From Shinisaurus crocodilurus (Eukaryota; Chordata; Lepidosauria; Squamata; Shinisauridae), in assembly GCA_021292165.1 (NCBI GenBank), contig CM037877.1, forward strand, positions 217,599,350 through 217,663,349: a stretch of 64,000 nucleotides of DNA, read 5' to 3'. The number at the start of each line of letters is the position of its first letter. Positions within the stretch are counted from its first letter, which is position 1. Shown here piece after piece: positions 23,151 through 34,200 of this stretch. The translations under genes were made by a program, and so were the position numbers. The notes under the pieces are model-generated. The model was not told the origin of the DNA. It did not search any database and was given only the letters and a program-made list of their open reading frames with translations.

Positions 23151-24665
23151 GAGCACAGAGTCTGCTTGTAGTTATAGGGCTAGAATACACCCTGTGCCCA
23201 ATCCCTATCCTAAAGTAGGATTTCTACATGGAAACAGGCAGAATAAACCAGGTGCATTGCATCAGAGAGGCTTTTAGAATACATTGCTGATAGGAAAACA
23301 GGACAGGATTAATTCTGGAACCTCCAATTTTGTTGGTGAAACAGCATGTTGAGATGGCGGTGACTTAATCCTCATGGCAGATGCCGTGAAGCATTCAATT
23401 GAATATATTAACACATGCCCAGTTTGCCTGTCCATCTGTGATGAGTCCATGGGCCACGGGAAGAACTAGGCACATGGTAAGGGATTCAGGTGGCTGATTT
23501 ATCATATGCCGAGCTGCAGTCAGAGCTGGATCAGGTTATAGTTTGGCAAGCAGCAGCCATCCTGTGCATCAGCCATGGAAGTGGCTTTACAATTTCATAA
23601 ATCCCACTGTCCACTATTTTCATAGTTAACTCGCAGTGAAGATCCACATGGAATTATGTAACAGGAAGGGATCAAAGTATATTCATCTGAAAGAAGGATT
23701 AAATCACCACATACATCAAATTTGCTGATATGTGGCTCACTAAAGAGTCGACAGGCACAAGTCAACCTGGACACAAGTTGATATGCATGATGAATTCTTT
23801 CCTAGGCCAAATCTACAAATCCCAGAGATATGAAACATGTACATGCCATATGGATAATATAAGAGAATAACATATATATTGTTAGGTATAAATTACAGTT
23901 TTACTGAACAATAGTAATCAGATTGTATTTTAGTATTTACATGAATGACACTGCTTAAGACAGCCATTTTGCTAATGTCTATCATTAAAGGCATTGATGA
24001 TTTCTAATTGAAGTTTCCTGAGCCATTTAAAGAGACAATATTTAATGTCTACATACTACATATGCAAAATCATTCTCTCTGCAAATTTTTGAGCAGAATG
24101 TCTGAGCTGTTCATGCTCATCCCAAAAAGGGTAGTAAACTGTCAATGAAGAGCAGAATGGTGGCTATTGTTAATGAGGTTCTTTGTGGCCTAGTTCACAC
24201 TGGGAGCATTCTGGGGCCTCCCATAATGCATTAGGCCACTAAATCAATAAATCATAATGAGTGAAACAGCAGTCCACCCAATTGGTTCATGCCAGAGAAT
24301 GAAGCTTTCACTTACATTCATTACAGACATTTTAAGTTGACCCTAAGGCTATTCCACATCACATGTGCTACAAAAATGGCTTAGCCTTCTCCTATGCTGG
24401 CTGGTGGCTCAGCTTTTTCCTATAGAGATGTTGTGCTGTAGATCAAGTATAGACATATCAAACTAGCATGAACACCTCGAATCCTGGGGTCCCTTTTGAT
24501 GGCTTTAGTAAGTGGCTCAATAGAAATAGCAGAAAATAAGGGTGATGGGGGTGTCACTGTGTTTAAAAATCTACAGACCTATAACTGTTGACCATTACCT
24601 CTGCTCTTACCACCTGGAAACCCATGCCAAATCTCATATACTTTAAAAAAGCAAACAACAACAAC
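23151..24665. other. no recognisable feature
   Basis: About 1.5 kb of unique-looking sequence on which I can place no gene or repeat. Confidence 0.4.
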
Positions 24666-24968
24666 AACCCATAGAAGATGTAGTGATGTCCACTAATTAG
24701 AATGGCTTTAAAAGGAGATTGGACAAATTAATGGAGGAGAAGGCTATCAATGGCTACTAGTCCTGATGGATATATGCTACCTCCAGTATCAGAGGCAGTA
24801 TGCCTAAGTACTCCAGTTGCTGCAGAACTTGGGCAGGAGGGTGCTGTTGCACTCATGTCCTGTTTCTGGGTTTCCTGTGGGCAGCTAGTTGGCCACTGTG
24901 TGAACAGAATGCTGGACTAGATGGACCCTTGGTCTCATCCAGCATGGCTCTTCTTATGTTCTTAAGAT
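24666..24968 (+). mobile_element. CR1/L3-clade LINE 3' end
   Basis: From GAAGATGTAGTGATGTCCAC to CATGGCTCTTCTTATGTTCT it matches the 3' part of the copy at 1545-2235, including the end of ORF2 (GGCTTTAAAAGGAGATTGGA, then CAAATTAATGGAGGA). Confidence 0.75.
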
Positions 24969-26002
24969 ATGTTCCCTCCAGATGGTCAATGGCCTTCTTT
25001 GCATCTGGAGATAAAATTGCTCAAGATGTTTTTTCCCATTTACAATATTTTATAACACCCATTGTACATCATATACTATTTGTCTTCTCAAATAAAATCA
25101 TTTTGATCACGGTCTGTGAAATAGTGTTGAACAATACTCAGTCTTCCAGTTGGTAAAGAACAATTGTAAGGAAGGGGTGCAAATAGAGTTATAGAACGGC
25201 CATTGGCTTTGTGACTCAAAAGAGGATAGCTCTCACCTTCTTGTTGTGAATCTGGGGTGGATGGGGTGGGGGGTGGGGGAACAAGCTATGAAACAGACAC
25301 AGTCTGGTCTGATGAGTTAACACTTCCCTGCAGCCATTAAATCAGTGATGTTTCATGGAGCCCTGCACACAGATGGTAAAGGTTACATATCCCTAGTTTT
25401 AATGTTAATTCCAGGTTATAAGAGAGTTAGCTATTTCTTAGTAACACACATACAAAACAAAACAAAACAAAACAAAAACCCAATAAAACAAAAACAAACA
25501 AAAAACCAATCTGGTCTCCACTCCACTCTAGCTTCTGGGATTTTGCCTAGGGAGTGGTGTGTCAGATAATATTTGTGGAATGTGTGCTTGTTTGTTTTCC
25601 CACTTCCCTAGTTTACAAGAGTTTCAGCTTCTGTAGAAATGTACAGACAGATGTGATCTTTCTAAGCAGAGCAGAGGAACCTCAATATTGTCTAAGTCTT
25701 GTCCTCTGATATTATACTGCTCACCACTCACATGAGAAGACTGTTGTGCAAAGAGGTCAGTTGAAAGACAGCACCGGCTGGAGGCTGTTTGCTTGCACAC
25801 CCACCTGGAATAAAAAGGCAAGACACAGGCATTGGGTGAACTATGACCACAACTTGATTTAACTATTTACAAGAAGATCTGCAGTGAAGGCCTACAAGAT
25901 GTGTGGGAATAGACTGAGGCAGGGGTCCCATCAGGACCTCCTCTTCCAGTTACATTATGGGCAAACCCACCCCAGCTACAGAGACAAGCCATAAACTACA
26001 GC
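24969..26002. other. unidentified, with simple A-rich stretch
   Basis: A CAAAA-type simple repeat lies at about 25452-25505. Nothing else is recognisable. Confidence 0.4.
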
Positions 26003-26110
26003 AGGGGCAAGGAACATTTTGATTTTGAGGGCCACATTCCTTTGGGGGTAATCGGTAGGGGACCACATACCGGCAGCCTGTAGAACCGCAACTGGCCATG
26101 GGTAGGACCA
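26003..26110 (+). mobile_element. hAT-like element, left-end fragment
   Basis: CAGGGGCAAGGAACATTTTG followed by ATTTTGAGGGCCACATTCC is a diverged form of the left end of the CAGGGGTGGGGAACC-type family. No right end is seen. Confidence 0.45.
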
Positions 26111-26122
26111 GGGTTGTGACAC

Positions 26123-26184
26123 TTATTTCAAGGAACGGTTCCTTATTTGGTAATACTAAATTTAAATAGTGTTCCTTGAAATAA
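26123..26184. repeat. 14-bp inverted repeat with 34-base spacer
   Basis: TTATTTCAAGGAAC at 26123-26136 is the exact reverse complement of GTTCCTTGAAATAA at 26171-26184. Confidence 0.7.
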
Positions 26185-26196
26185 ACTAACACACAA

Positions 26197-26300
26197 TATT
26201 TATTTATTTATTTAATACATTTTTTAATACCGCCCAATAGCCGAAGCTCTCTGGGCGGTTTACAACAGTTAAAATCATAAAATACAATATAAAATATAAT
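26197..26300 (-). mobile_element. L2-type LINE 3' terminus, reverse
   Basis: A TATTTATTTATTTA tail is followed by ACCGCCCAATAGCCGAAGCT and CTCTGGGCGGTTTAC, the reverse of the L2 3' stem-loop and tail. Only about 100 bases remain. Confidence 0.7.
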
Positions 26301-26318
26301 TTTTTCCCCAATATTTCC

Positions 26319-26346
26319 AATATCTTTCCAATATTGGAAAGATATT
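26319..26346. repeat. 28-bp perfect palindrome
   Basis: AATATCTTTCCAAT is followed directly by its reverse complement ATTGGAAAGATATT. Confidence 0.8.
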
Positions 26347-26506
26347 CTCCTAGCTCATTCACCAGAATGAAGAGATTGCTTCATTCTTTGAATTTTGTTT
26401 TCTCCCACATTTTTTTTTTAAATCTCAAGTTCTTCTCATCTCAAATGTGGAGCAATTTGAGAATTTTGGTACATTCAAGCTGAGATAAAATTCTCATCCA
26501 TCCCTA
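26347..26506. mobile_element. hAT-like element, right-end fragment
   Basis: The end ATTCTCATCCATCCCTA mirrors TAGGGATGAGTGAGAATTTC at 20159, the same family's other terminus. The left boundary is unclear. Confidence 0.4.
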
Positions 26507-26859
26507 GTGGGATATCGGATGAATCTTTAAGGGACCTGTAATGGAACAGTCTGGTTCCCGCCCTGCCCCTCACCTGGCGTGCTACGCTCCACTGGGTGTG
26601 GCAGTTTGTTCCATCTCTCTGTGTGTATGTCGGAGCATGTGGAAGTCTACATATGCCACTTTGCCTTGCTGCAATGTGTTGTTCTTAATAATAATAAAAA
26701 AGAAGCTGTTTGTCATCCACCCCATGTCTGCTGAGTGCTGACCTGAGAGCAGAAACTATTGGGGCATGGAAGCCTGAGTAAGTACCCCACCCCTGGGACC
26801 CATGGGCAAAGAGAGGATACTGTAGGGGGCAGACAAAATTTAGCTTTCAAAAATTATGG

Positions 26860-27300
26860 ATAGTGTAGAGAAAGAAAATGGGGGGAGGACCCTCACTCCA
26901 CCATAATACTAGAACTCATCCAGAGAAATTGGTTAGCACTAGATTCAGGACAAACAAAAGAAAGTACTTATTCACACAATGCATGGTTTAAATCATGGAA
27001 CTGACTGTCCCAAGATGCATTGCTGGCCATTAACTCAGATGTCTTTAAAGGGAACTAAGCAGATTCATGGGGGGTGGGTCTATCAGTGGATCTTAGCCAT
27101 GATGCCTAAATGGAACACCAGTGTTCATGGGCAATATGCCAGTGATCACTAGTTGCTGGGAGGGGGCAATGAGAGAAGGGTATTCCCTTCTTGCCCTTTT
27201 GATGGGCCTCCCAACAATCCTCTGATTGGCTACTGTGGGGAAAAAGACACTGGACTAGAGGGACCTTTGGTCTGATCTAGCAGTGTCCCTCTTATGCTCT
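26860..27300 (+). mobile_element. old CR1/L3-clade LINE 3' end
   Basis: A diverged counterpart of the copy at 1545-2235, recognisable from the AGATTCAGGACAAACAAAAG segment, the AGCAGATTCATGG stretch and the TTTGGTCTGATCTAGCAGTG ending. It shows many substitutions. Confidence 0.55.
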
Positions 27301-28511
27301 TCTGATGAAAGAGTTCAATTATCTTTAGGTCATGCATTTATGTTTGGTGCCATGTAAACTGCTAGTCAAATATTTGATATACAGTAATTAAGGTTTGGAG
27401 GAAGGAGTCAGAAATGGCAGGAAGGGTATTGGCTGTGTATTTTTATTGTTGCTTGCTGTTACATGCAAGGCAGAAATCTTGTTTAACATCAGTATCTCAG
27501 TCTCACTCTTAGGGCTCTCTCCAGTTCAAGATCATGATGGTGATCCGGCCAATGATTCACACACATCCCTGGCATGGGAAAAATATTTAATGACAGCCAA
27601 GGACTTTCATGCCAGGACACTGATATAGATTTAGGAAATTAAGTGAAATTTGCTCTAGGGTGAATAATCTTTATATTGTTTAATGATTATTGGCTTATAC
27701 TTCGCAGGCCAAGGAAGTGACTTGAAAGTAGCGGCAGCTACTAATTGGACATTTGAACTTTGCCTGGAGGGGTCTTCCAGCAGGGATGGTAATCTCTTGC
27801 CATCATAACAACACTGGAGTTAAAAAGAGGTTATGTCTATTTTACCATAACAAGTCAAGAAAAGAGGAGAGTTGTCAATCATCCTCCCAGTTTATTCCAG
27901 GAAACTCAGATCTCGCCGTATCATTTTTATTTTTAACCCCTCCTTTATATTAACAAAATGATGTCTTGCAAATGGAGAAGAGGGATAAACCGGCCACTAT
28001 GCAAAATGTGAGGAGCCCATTATCTGCACAACCAAAATGGCTTCCTCTGGCCAGAAAGCCTCAATCTTCATAGGATGGATCCATTTGTGATACCAACTCA
28101 GCTCAGCCATATGCAGCCTTATCAAGATTACCGTAGGTCACTAGCTATAGTGAGAATCAGGAGGCTAAGAATGTACATTGGTAGTGACAGGTCTTGCCAA
28201 GGAGGACATCAGAAGCAGAGGGTCACTTCGTAATGGCTATTAATCCTTGAGCTTGCCCACCTCCACCAAAAACACCCCTAGGTCAATGCCAAATAATCTA
28301 TAAACAGAAGACTGGAATCAGGATGTAGGAAGAAAGGATTTTTTGGGTAGACAGACTATCAAATTCAACTTCACACAGAATTTTGCAGTGAATGTACAGT
28401 TCTGGACATGACAGAACTGTGCTATACTGGACTGCAGACTTATAACACAGTTAATAAGATGTGCCAGATTCTGATATATTGGCTTCTGAAAAGGGGCTGT
28501 CCAGAATCAGA
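27301..28511. other. no recognisable feature
   Basis: No gene or known repeat seen. The forward reading frame at 27395-27628 has no recognisable domain. Confidence 0.4.
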
Positions 28512-28873
28512 GGGCAGTATCCAATGTTGCCCATCCACCAGCAGGGCCTACCACAGTTTCCGTTCCCACAAGTAGTCAGCCCTGATGATTCCATTGCAAA
28601 AGTGGTGCCCACTGCTTGTGGAACGGAGATTTAGCACTTCCGGGGGCAAATCCTGAAATGAGCAGAAATGCTCATTTTTGGAATGAGACAGGTCAGTGAA
28701 GCTCCCTTATGTGAGCTCCACCAGCCTGCCTCGTTCCAGAAATGAGCATTTCTGCTTGTTTTGGGTTGCTCCTGGAAGTGCTAACTCTCTGTTCTGCAAG
28801 CGGTGGGTGCTGCTTGTGCAATGGAATTGATAGGGCTGGCTGCTCATGGGCTGTCTCCATTGGATACTGCCCC
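28512..28873. mobile_element. foldback DNA element, GGGCAGTATCCAAT termini
   Basis: The two halves are inverted copies of one another over most of about 360 bp. GGGCAGTATCCAAT, GATTCCATTGCAAAAG, TAGCACTTCC and AGCAGAAATGCTCATTTT on the left each have a reverse-complement partner on the right. The centre lies near 28700. It is the uninterrupted relative of 2954-3672. Confidence 0.7.
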
Positions 28874-29178
28874 AAGCCTGCCAAATGTTATCTAGAGCAG
28901 AACTGGGTGGTTCCTTACAGCTCTAGTTGAGGGTAGATACAACAGGAGAAAGGATGAGGAACCCAGAATATGAAGCTACCTGTTGCTCATGCAAGGACCT
29001 TGAGATAACCTGGAAAGTGGAAACTCTTATAACCAAGCGAAGTGGTCACCAGGAGCCAATGTGAAGCAGAATCTAGAGTTTGACTGAAGAAACACAGCCT
29101 CATTTTAGTGCATTAAACAAGCTAGTATGGGTCTGTGCAGCGGACTCTGGTTGGGGCAGGGAAGGTGATGGTTTAAGA
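28874..29178. other. no recognisable feature
   Basis: No gene or known repeat seen. Confidence 0.4.
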
Positions 29179-29479
29179 CAGGGATAGGGAATAGAGCAGT
29201 GTTCTCCAACCTTGGGTCCCCAGATGTTTTTGGCCTACAACTCCCAGCATGCCCCAGCCAGCTATGCTGGCTGGGGCATGCTGGGAGTTGTAGGCCAAAA
29301 ACATCTGGGGACCCAAGGTTGGAGAACACTGGAATAGAGAAAGGCTGTCTTTCCCTGGCACTGAGCAGTCCTTTCCTCTGAACACAGAGCAATCACTCTG
29401 TGCCTTTCTGCATGGAGAAAGGGACTCCTATGACATCTTGCAGGGCCTCCCCAAGGGCCAGAATAGTTCTCGATCCCTG
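29179..29479. mobile_element. hAT-like element split by a second hAT
   Basis: The outer termini CAGGGATAGGGAA and TTCTCGATCCCTG pair imperfectly and are flanked by gtttaaga on the left and ctttaagg on the right, a diverged 8-bp duplication. A younger palindromic element is inserted 10 bases inside the left end. Confidence 0.55.
29197..29331. mobile_element. perfect palindromic hAT MITE with exact 8-bp duplication
   Basis: The element is 135 bp: two 66-bp arms that are exact reverse complements around a TAT loop at 29263-29265. The ends are CAGTGTTCTCCAACC and GGTTGGAGAACACTG. It is flanked by gaatagag on both sides (29189-29196 and 29332-29339), an exact 8-bp target duplication as made by hAT transposases. 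The intact arms suggest recent insertion or recent repair by gene conversion. It could also fold as a long RNA hairpin if transcribed. Confidence 0.9.
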
Positions 29480-29489
29480 CTTTAAGGAC

Positions 29490-29550
29490 AATTGTTGTGA
29501 ATTGCCCAGAGAGCTTCAGCTATTGGGTGGTATAGAAATGAAATTAGCAA
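29490..29550 (+). mobile_element. L2-type LINE 3' terminus fragment
   Basis: GTTGTGAATTGCCCAGAGAG and CTATTGGGTGGTATAGAAAT form the conserved 3' stem-loop of this L2 family. Confidence 0.55.
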
Positions 29551-30171
29551 CAACAGGAACAATGGGTTCTGACATTTTCTTCCATCACTGAATTCCAGAG
29601 AGGACTTTCCTCACACATCTAGAGTTTATCTAGAGGTAATGTTCCTTCCCAAAGAAAAGGGTATACATATACAGTGTTACGCTAGTAAAACTTTGCATTT
29701 CCATCTTCCTTTGAAGATACTATGAGTCAATAACACTGCAGAGTCCCTCTCTTTACTTGTCCAGTGGAAGCAATCTTTGGAAGACTCACGAGCCACGTTG
29801 ATGATTATATCTTTGTATACTATCTTAATAAACTAGCTCAATTTGTCTTACAATACAAACTGTGTTCATCTGTGATAATCTACCTCTTTTCTTCACCTGC
29901 CCCTTGCACTGGTAACATTTTACTGGCTCATTTATCACCTCAGATAAATGGGCAGGGCCTCGGACCACTCATAATGAACATGGAAAACAAACACAGACAA
30001 CTTGAGTATGGCAGTAGGGAATTTGAAGAATTCTGCAATGGATTCTAATGAGTTTGGATTTCTATGAATCTGACCTGCAGATTCTGTAGTAGACTTTCTT
30101 TTTCTGAGTCGCATATATTCTGTGGACTTGTGGACCAGTTTTTTTTACTTTGGGGGGGGGAATTTACACAA

Positions 30172-30420
30172 AGGAACCTGGTGTCGGTTGCATACAAAAA
30201 CATGATTGGTGCTAGGATAGCTTCCTGGAGAATAATCAGCAGCATTGAACAGAAAGAGGAAAATAAAGGCGGAGAAGACAAATTGAAGATGATCCGGGAG
30301 TATCGGCAAATGGTTGAGACTGAATTGAAACTAATCTGTTGTGATATTCTGGATGTACTGGACAAACACCTCATTCCAGCAGCCAACACTGGCGAATCCA
30401 AGGTTTTCTATTATAAAATG
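30172..30420 (+). pseudogene. YWHAE: 14-3-3 epsilon (YWHAE) gene fragment
   Basis: The forward frame encodes 83 residues, from [10 protein letters not shown] to SKVFYYKM, matching 14-3-3 epsilon from about residue 42 to 124 of 255. I see about three replacements (NLL to NLV, KNV to KNM, ARR to ARI). The family's helices that build part of the dimer and phosphopeptide groove are represented, but the N-terminus and the whole C-terminal half are absent. The frame ends at TAG straight after YYKM. No poly-A tail or 3' UTR follows, unlike an ordinary LINE-made processed copy, which keeps its 3' end. Left of it is hAT sequence (AATTTACACAAA). It may be a retrocopy truncated at both ends or exon sequence captured by the transposon. 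It cannot make a working 14-3-3 protein. Confidence 0.9.
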
Positions 30421-30594
30421 TAGGTGATGCATTGGGGGTACAGTGTGTGACAAGGGGAAGAAGGCACCTATTGGTAGAATAGGTGTGCCCAAAAGAGGTG
30501 GGCTCTTTCCTAGAGAGGTCAAATTTCTAAACATGCTGCACCCATTCAAGGAATTTTCTTGGTTGTAAACGTTGCTACTTCAAGAACATAACAT
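30421..30594. other. unassigned segment between YWHAE fragment and SINE
   Basis: About 170 bases that match neither the hAT family copies nor YWHAE coding sequence. They could be YWHAE intron (the junction reads AAAATGTAGGTGATG, which contains a donor-like GTAGGT) or internal hAT sequence. Confidence 0.35.
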
Positions 30595-30773
30595 GAGGCA
30601 GTGTGGCGTAGTGGTGAGAGTATTGGACTGGGACTCGGGAGATCCGGGTTCTAGTCCCCACTCAACCATGAAACTCACTGGGTGACTTTGGGCCAGTCAC
30701 TGACTCTCAGCCTAACCTACCTCACAGGGTTGTTGTGAGGATAAAATGGAGAAAAGGAGGAGGATTATGTAAG

Positions 30774-31094
30774 CCCTGCCGGACTGGGGCCCTGCCTCTG
30801 CACTGGACTGATTGGGGAGTGGTGCCAGCTGCCCCAGCAGAGCCAACTGCTACATCTGCCGGCCTGCGGAGGAGTGGGGCAACTGCCCTGAAGACCTGCA
30901 GCCCAGCCAGCATTTTGGGCTTCTCCAGGGAGGGAGGTAAGCTGGTGACTTCCACCACCTGCAGCCAGCTTTTTCCCCTCCCTGGTGGTTCCCTGCTGGA
31001 CTGGGGCCCTGCCTCTGCACTGGACTGATTGGGGAGTGGTGCCAGCTGCCCCAGCAGAGCCAACTGCTACATCTGCCGGACTGCGGAGTGGGGC
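30774..31094 (+). repeat. tandem 217-bp monomer in L2 5' UTR
   Basis: The block that starts CCCTGCCGGACTGGGGCCCT at 30774 recurs at 30991 as CCCTGCTGGACTGGGGCCCT and stays nearly identical for about 100 bases before diverging. The offset is 217 bp, so one full and one partial unit are present. In other LINEs, 5' monomers of this sort carry promoter activity. That role is inferred here. Confidence 0.75.
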
Positions 31095-31102
31095 GGCGAC
31101 GT

Positions 31103-31143
31103 CCCCAAAGGGGACGACGCCAAAGAGGTCGCCCCTTTGGGGG
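31103..31143 (+). repeat. stem-loop in L2 5' UTR
   Basis: CCCCAAAGGGGACGAC (31103-31118) pairs with GTCGCCCCTTTGGGG (31129-31143), with one mismatch, around a 10-base loop. Confidence 0.7.
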
Positions 31144-31270
31144 AGCCACTTGGGGGGTGGCACGAGGGCGAGGGCCCACCCCCCTGTCTGAGCTGGGTTG
31201 GGGTTTTAGGGATTTTAGGGGTTGGTTTTAGGGGTGGGTCTCCCGCCTGATCGGCGGAAGCAGGGGGGGC

Positions 31271-34200
31271 ATGTGTTCATCTCAGGGAGATGATGGGGGG
31301 AGTTCCGGGGGGCAAAACATACCATTGTTGAGCGGCAGACGCTGGCAGAGTGCTAGGGGCAGGCCATGCCGATTAAGGGGAACAGGGGATCGATGCTTAA
31401 TATCTATCCCTTGTTCCAGGCCTGCCCAGAGCCAAGGGATAACTGGGGTGTGTGTGGCTCCTTCCCCACCCTTGCATTTGCTGCTGTGTAATGCCAGGTC
31501 CGTTACCCAAAAAACATCTGTAATCCATGACATGATCCTGGATGAGGGGGCGGACCTGGCATGTATTACGGAAACCTGGCTGGACGAGGCTGCTGCTCCA
31601 ACTCTGGCGGCCTTGTGTCCGGCTGGTTTCTCGTATGCCCAGCAGCCAAGGGTTGGGGGACGGGGAGGGGGAGTGGCTGTTATCTACCGAGAGTCCTTGG
31701 TCCTCACCAGACTCCCTCTCCGGGAGACCAAGTTTATTGAGTGCATGTACTGGAGGTTGGGTCCAAAGGGCAGTCTGGGGATTCTGCTCGTGTACCGTCC
31801 ATCCCGCTGCACGACAGACTCCCTGGCCAAGGTGCTGGAGGTAGTCTCTGATGTGCGTGTCTTGTCCCCCAGGCTACTGGTGTTGGGGGACTTTAACGTG
31901 CATTCGGGGGCTGCCCTCACGGGGGCACCTCGGGACTTCATGGAGACCATGGCTTCCTGGGAGCTGCACCCTGTATTAACTGGACCTACCCATGTAGCCG
32001 GTCATGCGCTGGACTTGGTTTTTGTTTCTGGAGAAGGGGGAAATGATCTGGAAATCGGGGGTATATCCACCACCCCCTTGTCATGGTCAGATCACTATCT
32101 GGTGGGGTTGGATTTCTCGGTGCCACAACCCCTCTGCAGGGGTGAGGGACCTATTAGGATGGTCCGCCCCAGGCGTCTTATGGATCCGGATGGATTCCTG
32201 AACGCGCTTGGGGAATTGGAGCACACAAACGGTAGCTCGGTCGAGACCCTGGTGGATGACTGGAATGCTGCAATCACCAGGGCATTAGACCGAGTTGCCC
32301 CGAAGCGCCCTCTTCGCCTAAACAGAGCTCGCGCGGCGCCATGGTTCACTCCATCGCTGCGAGCTCTGAAACAAGAGGTGAGAAGGCTAGAGCGCCGATG
32401 GCGAAATTCCCGCTCCGAAGACGATCGAACACGGGTTAGAGCTGCATCTTCAGCCTACCGGGTGGCGGTGAAGGCAGCAAAAAAGAATTTCTATGCTGCC
32501 TCCATTGCGTCTGCAGAGTGCTGCCCCAGGAGGCTGTTCCAAGTGGTCCGGAGTCTGGTCGGTCCAGTCGCTCCGGACCCACTGGAACAGTCAAAAGCCT
32601 CCTGTGAGGCTTTAGCGAAGCACTTCGCAGATAAAATCAATCGGATTAGGAGTGGGATATCGTACGTCGTGAACACAGGGAGTGAGCGGGAGGAGGCCAA
32701 TGGCAGACCGGTTTTGTGGGATCGGTTTCGGCTTCTTCCTTCTGATGAAGTGGACAAGGTGCTTTCATCTGTGAGGCCGACCACCTGCTTGCTTGACCCT
32801 TGCCTGTCCTGGCTCATCATGAGCTGTAGGGAGAGACTGGGTGAGGGGATCAAGGCGGTGGTGAATGCCTCCCTCGAGGAGGGAGTGATGCCATCAGCCC
32901 TCAAGGAGGCAGTAATAAGACCGCTTCTAAAGAAGCCCTCCTTGGATCCCCAGGATTTAAACAACTTTCGCCCAGTCTCCAATTTACCATTTCTGGGCAA
33001 GGTGATCGAGCGGGTGGTGGGTGCTCAGTTGAAGGCACACTTGGATGAAGCCGATTATTTAGATCCGTGCCAGTCGGGCTTCAGGTCTGGACATGGGACG
33101 GAGACGGCCTTGGTCGCCTTGGTGGATGATATGAGGAGGGCTTTGGATAGGGGCGAATGCTCCTTTCTAGTCCTCCTCGATCTCTCAGCGGCTTTTGATA
33201 CCGTTGACCACGGTATCCTCCTGGACCGTCTGGAGGGGTTGGGCTTGGGAGGCACTGTATTGCAGTGGTTCCGGTCCTTCCTCTCTGGAAGGTATCAGAG
33301 GGTAGTTCTCGGGGAAGAGGTTTCGGAGCCTCGGCTGCTCACTTGTGGAGTGCCGCAGGGTTCCATCCTCTCCCCGATGTTATTCAACATCTACCTCAAG
33401 CCGCTGGGAGCTATCATCAGGAGGTTTGGGGTGCAGTGTCATCAGTATGCGGATGACACGCAGCTCTACCTCTGTTTTAAGTCCTCACCGAGGTTGGCCG
33501 GTGAGACCCTGTCCAAGTGCCTGGAGTCAGTGGCTGGCTGGATGGGAAGGAACATGCTGAAACTGAACCCCGACAAGACCGAGGTACTTCTGGTGGGGGA
33601 CAAGGGAAGGTTAGGGGATGTTGACCTGGTGCTGAATGGGGTACATCTACCCCTGAAGGACCAGGTCCGCAGCTTGGGGGTTATTCTAGACTCCCAGCTG
33701 TCCATGGAGGCTCAGGTGGCAGCTGTGAGCTGGGCAGCGCTGTATCAACTCCATCTGATACGGCAGCTGTGCCCCTACCTTCCTAATCACCTGCTCCCAT
33801 CAGTGGTTCATGCCTTGGTCTCCTCTCGCCTAGACTACTGTAATGCGCTCTACGTGGGGTTACCCTTGAAGACGGTCCGGAAGCTTCAGCTGGTACAGAA
33901 CGCAGCGGCTCGCCTGATTAAGGGCAGCCGCCGGCGTGATCACATCACGCCAGTGCTTAATGAGTTGCACTGGCTACCAGTTGCTTGCCGAGCCGAATTC
34001 AAGGTGTTGGTTTTGACCTTTAAAACCCTACACGGCTCCGGCCCAGCTTATCTCAAGGAGCGCCTCCAGCAACATCAAGTAGGCCGCTCAACAAGGTCGG
34101 CCACGGACGGCCTTCTCCTTATCCCATCAGCCAGAGCAGCCAGGCTGGTGGGGACTAGGAAGAGGGCCTTCTCTGTGGCGGCCCCCACATTATGGAACTC

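Noticed and set aside
24800..25156. Membrane-protein-like frame
   Set aside because: The first half is CR1 3' UTR sequence. The hydrophobic appearance comes from T-rich composition.
30064..30423. Expressed 119-residue protein starting at 30064
   Set aside because: The first 36 codons come from transposon sequence; only the rest is YWHAE. There is no start context, promoter or remaining protein half.
30722..31179. Pro/Gly-rich reading frames on both strands as an L2 ORF1
   Set aside because: They lie in the tandem 5' UTR monomer, repeat themselves with it, and lack any coiled-coil, PHD or esterase-like features of LINE ORF1 proteins.
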